In this document: positions 6,628 to 9,752 of the stretch, piece by piece
Numbering within the stretch: the first letter of the stretch is position 1
Layout: each line of letters begins with the position of its first letter
Assembly: GCA_946482585.1 (NCBI GenBank)
Contig: CAMLSI010000182.1
Coordinates: 1 to 9,752, forward strand
From: an uncultured Lysobacteraceae bacterium
Lineage (GTDB): Bacteria; Pseudomonadota; Gammaproteobacteria; Xanthomonadales; Rhodanobacteraceae
Direction of reading: 5' to 3'
Length of the DNA stretch: 9,752 nt
Translations under genes and position numbers: made by a program
The notes under the pieces: generated by a model
Told to the model about the DNA's origin: nothing
What the model saw: only the letters and a program-made list of their open reading frames with translations
Databases searched by the model: none

Positions 6628-8925
6628 TCAGAACCGCGCCTTGAACTCCACGCCCCAGGTGCGCGGCGCGTTCAGGAATCCCGGGAGGGTGTTGAAGTCG
6701 AGACCGCCGACGATGACTTCGCGGTCGGTGATGTTGCGGCCGAACAGCGCGAGTTCGTAGTCGCCGTAATTCCAGTCGTAACCGACGCGCAGGCCGCCTT
6801 CGAGCAGCGGCTTGCCGGTGAACTCGACCGACTCGTACAGGAAGAAACTCACTTCGCTGCGGTAGGCCCAGTCGGTGTAGACGAAGAACTCGCCGTTCCC
6901 CATCGGCACGCCATAGCGCGCGGTCAGGTTGTAGACGTGACGCGGCGCCTGCGGCAGCGGATTGCCGTCGATGCGCACGGTGCCGGCCACCGTGCCGGCC
7001 GGATCGAGCACGGTGCACGGCGCGCCGCACTTGAACACCGTGAGATTCGGATCGCGGATCTTGGTCGGGTTCCAGCTCGCACCGAAGGTCATGAGGAAGC
7101 GCTCGCTCAGCAGCGCCTCGATATCGAGCTCGGCGCCGTGCCCTTCGGCCTTGTCGGCATTGACGAGGCGCGCGATGTTCGCGTTGCCGCCGACCGCGGT
7201 CAGCTGCGGGTCGTCGATGGTGTAGCGATACAGCGCGAAGCCCAGACGCAGGCGGTTTTCCCAGAGCTGCGCCTTGAGGCCGGCCTCCCAGGACAGCACG
7301 GTTTCCGAATCGGCGACGGTCACGAGCTCGTCGCTGGGCAAGGTCGCGTCGGCGAACATGAGGCGGCCCTGCACGCTGGGTGCGCGGAAACCGCGCGCGA
7401 CGCGGCCGTAGAGATTGACCTGCTCGTTGGCCTGGAACACGGCACTGAAATCCCAGCTCACGTCGGTGTCGCTCGGATCGACGCGGATCGGCGCGATCGG
7501 CGGACCGAACGGACCGGTAACGCGCTCGGCGACGAATTCCTTGCTGTCGTCGCTGTAGCGCAGGCCGCCGCGCAGCTTGAGCCGGTCGGTCGCATCGAAA
7601 TCGGCCGATGCGAACACGGCCCAGGCCTCGTTGTCCTGCTGCTGCGTCGCAAAGCCATTCTGCGGACGCCCCGGCGCGAACGTGTCGTAGCTGAAGGAAT
7701 CGACCGTGATCGACTCGTCGAAGCCGAACACGCCGGCCTGCCAGTCGAAGCGGCCCCACTCGTTGGATTCGATGCGGATTTCCTGGCTCAGCTGGCGATG
7801 ATCCGGCAGGCCGTCGGCCGACTCGGCCGGGAACGGAATCAGACCGGGTCCGTAGTTGCCTTCGCCGAGGAACACCGCGCCGAAACCGCCGTCGATGTCG
7901 CCACGGCTGTAGGCGTCGACGCTTTCGTAGCCGGTGATCGAATGCAGGGTCGTGCTGCCGAGGTCCCAGCGCAGGCGCATGTTGGCGCCGATCTGATCGA
8001 GGTCCTGCACGTTGCGGCCGTCGATGGCGATGAACTCGCGACGAAAGCCCGGCACGAAATCGTTGCTGCCCGGCCGGATGATGTTGGCGCGGAACAGACG
8101 CGCGGTGCCGTCGAGCTGACGCGCATGCACGTTGAAGAGCGCTTCGAAACCGTCGTCGGGCGCGTAGAGGTATTGCAGTCGCGCGGCGCTCTCGCGGTAG
8201 CCTTCGAGATCGTCGCCGGGACCGTTGCGCGTGTTGTCGACATAGCCGTCGCGGCGCTGGTGCAGCACGGAGAGGCGCAGCGCGCCGCTTTCGCCGACTC
8301 CACCGGTCACCGCGCCGGACAGATTCGCCGTGCCGAAACGGCCATAGCTCAGGCTGCCGTACCCGCCGAACTCCTGTTCGGGCCGTGCCGATTCGAATTT
8401 GATGACGCCGGCCGGCGAGTTGCGGCCGAACAGCGTGCCCTGCGGTCCGCGCGCCATTTCGACCTGGTCGAGATCGAACAGCGGGAAACCCTTGAGGATC
8501 GGGTTTTCCTGCACCACGCCGTCGTAGACCAGCGACACGGGCTGCGAGGCGTTCAGATCGAAATCGGTGTTGCCGAGGCCGCGGATATAGAAACGCGGAA
8601 ACGCGCGCCCGAACGAGGATTCGATGTTGAGGCTCGGCAGCCGGCCGGCGAGGAAGCGGATGTCGTCGCCACCCGAAGCCAGGATGTCGAGCTTCTCGCT
8701 CTCGATGGCCGTGATGGCCATGGGCACGTCCTGGATGTTCTCGACCCGGCGCTGTGCCGTGACCGTGACCGTTTCCAGCGCGGGCGCCTCGTCCGCGTTG
8801 CGCGACGCTTCGCGCGGCGGCTCGGCGGCTTCGGCGCCGGCAGGGCCCGGCAGGGCGGCTAGCAGAGCGGCGGCGAGGCCGCTGAGGCGCAGGCCGCGGC
8901 GCGCGCGGCAGTTCGACGTCGTCAT
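6628..8925 (-). CDS. TonB-dependent outer-membrane receptor
   Basis: 765-residue TonB-dependent receptor that would import a substrate across the outer membrane using ExbB-ExbD-TonB energy. Residues 1-31 look like a Sec signal peptide. A TonB box ETVTVTA (51-57) is followed by the plug domain: VENIQDVPMAITAI (61-74), FYIRGLGNTDFD (112-123), PVSLVYDGV (129-137) and DLDQVEMARGPQGTLFGRNS (151-170). The remainder is the beta barrel, with the late signature ALFGRNITDRE and a C-terminal Phe in FKARF, as needed for BAM recognition. Cys633 and Cys637 (KCGAPC) could form a disulfide in an extracellular loop. The ATG at 8925 has an AAGAGGG ribosome binding site nine bases upstream (8935-8941). The type resembles receptors often annotated for siderophores, but the substrate cannot be told from sequence; no siderophore, heme, cobalamin or sugar genes adjoin it. 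It converges on the DUF1501 gene, with 72 bases between the stop codons. Confidence 0.93.
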   Translation of the reverse strand: MTTSNCRARRGLRLSGLAAALLAALPGPAGAEAAEPPREASRNADEAPALETVTVTAQRRVENIQDVPMAITAIESEKLDILASGGDDIRFLAGRLPSLNIESSFGRAFPRFYIRGLGNTDFDLNASQPVSLVYDGVVQENPILKGFPLFDLDQVEMARGPQGTLFGRNSPAGVIKFESARPEQEFGGYGSLSYGRFGTANLSGAVTGGVGESGALRLSVLHQRRDGYVDNTRNGPGDDLEGYRESAARLQYLYAPDDGFEALFNVHARQLDGTARLFRANIIRPGSNDFVPGFRREFIAIDGRNVQDLDQIGANMRLRWDLGSTTLHSITGYESVDAYSRGDIDGGFGAVFLGEGNYGPGLIPFPAESADGLPDHRQLSQEIRIESNEWGRFDWQAGVFGFDESITVDSFSYDTFAPGRPQNGFATQQQDNEAWAVFASADFDATDRLKLRGGLRYSDDSKEFVAERVTGPFGPPIAPIRVDPSDTDVSWDFSAVFQANEQVNLYGRVARGFRAPSVQGRLMFADATLPSDELVTVADSETVLSWEAGLKAQLWENRLRLGFALYRYTIDDPQLTAVGGNANIARLVNADKAEGHGAELDIEALLSERFLMTFGASWNPTKIRDPNLTVFKCGAPCTVLDPAGTVAGTVRIDGNPLPQAPRHVYNLTARYGVPMGNGEFFVYTDWAYRSEVSFFLYESVEFTGKPLLEGGLRVGYDWNYGDYELALFGRNITDREVIVGGLDFNTLPGFLNAPRTWGVEFKARF

Positions 8926-8962
8926 GATGGCTTACCCTCTTGGCGGATCGGGGTGGTAGCGA

Positions 8963-8992
8963 AGAATCGGGTACGGCTCGGGAACCGGACAA
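8963..8992 (-). promoter_or_regulatory. Weak candidate promoter of the TonB-dependent receptor gene
   Basis: On the - strand, TTGTCC (8992-8987) and GATTCT (8968-8963) are 18 bases apart and would start transcription near 8956, about 30 bases before the ATG. The -35 matches the consensus at four positions and the -10 at three. I see no convincing Fur box in the divergent region. Confidence 0.25.
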
Positions 8993-9079
8993 CGGCCGGC
9001 TCCGTACACGGCTGCATTCCCCCGAGGCGACTCGATGCAGCGTCGTATCACTGTGCCCAAATTCGCCGCGCATCGCCAT

Positions 9080-9098
9080 CGCCCGGCACGACCGGGCG
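9080..9098. repeat. Perfect 7-bp hairpin in the divergent intergenic region
   Basis: CGCCCGG (9080-9086), CACGA loop, CCGGGCG (9092-9098). It lies about 27 bases upstream of the rpsF -35 element and has no T-tract on either strand. It could be an operator, a transcription barrier between the divergent genes, or chance in GC-rich DNA. The rest of the 329-bp region 8926-9254 holds the candidate promoters, the ribosome binding sites and the rpsF leader. I see no further gene in it. Confidence 0.3.
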
Positions 9099-9124
9099 GC
9101 CGCGGAGGCTTGTGCTTCAACGAC

Positions 9125-9154
9125 TTGCCAAGCCCGGAGCGTCCCCGCTAGAAT
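9125..9154 (+). promoter_or_regulatory. Sigma70 promoter of the rpsF-rpsR operon
   Basis: TTGCCA (9125-9130) and TAGAAT (9149-9154) are separated by 18 bases. Four and five positions respectively match the consensus, the best promoter match in the window. The predicted start near 9161 gives a leader of about 94 bases, long enough to contain the folded element at 9204-9235. Confidence 0.7.
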
Positions 9155-9203
9155 CCACGACCCCGTGCGCCATTCCGGCCCGGGGAACCTTGCCTCACCG
9201 CGC

Positions 9204-9235
9204 CGCGGGAGGCTGCGCAGCGCATCCGGCCTGCG
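9204..9235 (+). promoter_or_regulatory. Candidate S6:S18 autoregulatory leader motif
   Basis: The leader can fold as CGC (9204-9206), GGG bulge, AGGC (9210-9213) and TGC (9214-9216), loop GCAGC, GCA (9222-9224), bulge TCCG (9225-9228), GCCT (9229-9232), GCG (9233-9235). A CCG trinucleotide in a bulge between a stem and a terminal hairpin is the published description of the S6:S18 complex-binding motif found before rpsF-rpsR operons, which mimics the 16S rRNA site. Here it lies 8 bases before the ribosome binding site of rpsF, where bound S6:S18 could block initiation. The fold was read by eye, and alternative pairings (GCGC 9200-9203 with 9220-9223) exist. Confidence 0.5.
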
Positions 9236-9254
9236 ACATCCACGAGGAGTTTCC

Positions 9255-9662
9255 ATGCGTCATTACGAAATCGTGTTCCTGGTCCATCCGGACCAGAGCG
9301 AACAGGTGCCCGCCATGATCGAGCGCTACAAGACGCTGATCGAAGGCGACAAGGGCGCCATTCACCGTCTGGAAGACTGGGGCCGCCGTCAGCTCGCGTT
9401 CCCGATCCAGAACCTGGCCAAGGCCCACTACGTCCTGATGAACATCGAGTGCAGCCAGAACGTGCTGAACGAACTCGAGTCGGGCTTCCGCTTCAACGAC
9501 GCCGTGCTGCGCCACCTGATCCTGGTGCGCGACGACGCCGTGACCGAGCAGTCCTTCATCATGAAGACCAAGGACGAAAAGAGCGGCGATCGCCGTCGCC
9601 GCGACGACGATGAAGGCGGTTTCGGCGGCAATGCCGATTCCAACGACGCCGAAGCGGCCTAA
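9255..9662 (+). CDS. rpsF: 30S ribosomal protein bS6
   Basis: 135-residue ribosomal protein S6, which binds 16S rRNA as a heterodimer with S18 in the platform of the small subunit. The N-terminus [19 protein letters not shown], the segment [16 protein letters not shown] (40-55), [10 protein letters not shown] (60-69) and [12 protein letters not shown] (82-93) are diagnostic. From about residue 107 a charged, disordered tail follows ([10 protein letters not shown], then an acidic end AEAA). In E. coli the tail ends in Glu and is poly-glutamylated by RimK; here it ends in Ala-Ala, so that modification is doubtful. The ATG at 9255 has GAGGAG (9244-9249) five bases upstream, and the homology begins exactly there. 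An in-frame open stretch back to 8940 is non-coding leader. The stop is 15 bases before rpsR, with no priB between as there is in E. coli. Confidence 0.98.
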   Translation: MRHYEIVFLVHPDQSEQVPAMIERYKTLIEGDKGAIHRLEDWGRRQLAFPIQNLAKAHYVLMNIECSQNVLNELESGFRFNDAVLRHLILVRDDAVTEQSFIMKTKDEKSGDRRRRDDDEGGFGGNADSNDAEAA

Positions 9663-9677
9663 GTTCAGGAGCCCACC

Positions 9678-9752
9678 ATGTCCAAGTTTTTCCGTCGCAA
9701 GAAGTTCTGTCGCTTCACCGCCGAAGGCACGATCGAGATCGATTACAAGGAT
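9678..9752 (+). CDS. rpsR: 30S ribosomal protein bS18, 3' truncated by window edge
   Basis: The first 25 codons of ribosomal protein S18, reading [17 protein letters not shown] and then TIEIDYKD, match the strongly conserved N-terminus of the family ([11 protein letters not shown] and EIDYKD blocks). The ATG at 9678 has an AGGAG ribosome binding site at 9667-9671, six bases upstream, within the 15-base gap after rpsF. This indicates one transcript and coupled production of the S6:S18 pair. About two thirds of the gene lies beyond the right edge; rplI would be the expected next gene. Confidence 0.97.
   Translation, partial: MSKFFRRKKFCRFTAEGTIEIDYKD

Noticed and set aside
6937..8862. A 641-codon open frame on the + strand antisense to the receptor
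   Set aside because: Long antisense frames are expected in GC-rich codon-biased genes. No ribosome binding site or recognisable domain, and the composition is that of a reverse-complement shadow.
9030..9062. Sigma54 promoter on the - strand (TGGGCAC region) before the receptor gene
   Set aside because: A TGG-like -24 element is present, but no TTGCA-type -12 element stands at the required distance.
8940..9254. Upstream in-frame extension of S6
   Set aside because: The extension crosses the promoter and the leader hairpin. S6 homology starts exactly at 9255 with a good ribosome binding site.
6545..9256. A 903-codon open frame on the - strand overlapping the TonB-dependent receptor gene
   Set aside because: It is a frame-shifted shadow of the receptor on the same strand. 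Its translation is Arg/Ala/Pro-rich low-complexity sequence without domain motifs, whereas the 765-residue frame shows a signal peptide, TonB box, plug and barrel end.

Overview
This is a GC-rich, almost fully coding window of a gammaproteobacterial chromosome. The S6 protein is closely similar to the Escherichia coli S6 as I remember it. rpsF is followed directly by rpsR with no priB between them, and a thiolase and a methylcrotonyl-CoA carboxylase subunit lie close together. Together these suggest a non-enteric gammaproteobacterium, perhaps Xanthomonadales/Lysobacterales or a relative; the order is inference. No insertion sequence, phage gene, tRNA, rRNA or CRISPR array is visible.

Left part (1-3120, + strand): the C-terminal two thirds of an acetyl-CoA acetyltransferase (thiolase), a small lipoprotein with LEA-like 11-residue repeats, and the carboxyltransferase (beta) subunit of methylcrotonyl-CoA carboxylase. 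The two enzymes fit leucine/acyl-CoA catabolism. Each of the first two genes is followed by a strong perfect hairpin without a T-tract, and the lipoprotein has its own plausible promoter, so these three genes are probably not one simple operon. The biotin-carrying alpha subunit is not in the window.

Middle part (3121-6555, + strand): a 277-bp intergenic region carries a short perfect palindrome and a strongly structured leader. It is followed by a tight two-gene operon of a Sec-exported DUF1800 protein and a Tat-exported DUF1501 protein, closed by a textbook intrinsic terminator (9-bp stem, ten T). The function of this widespread pair is not established, so it is the best candidate for undescribed biology here.

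Right part: a TonB-dependent outer-membrane receptor lies on the - strand (6628-8925), convergent with the DUF1501 gene. A 329-bp divergent intergenic region separates it from the ribosomal operon rpsF-rpsR, which has a good sigma70 promoter and a leader hairpin with a bulged CCG that fits the published description of the S6:S18 autoregulatory motif. rpsR runs off the right edge.
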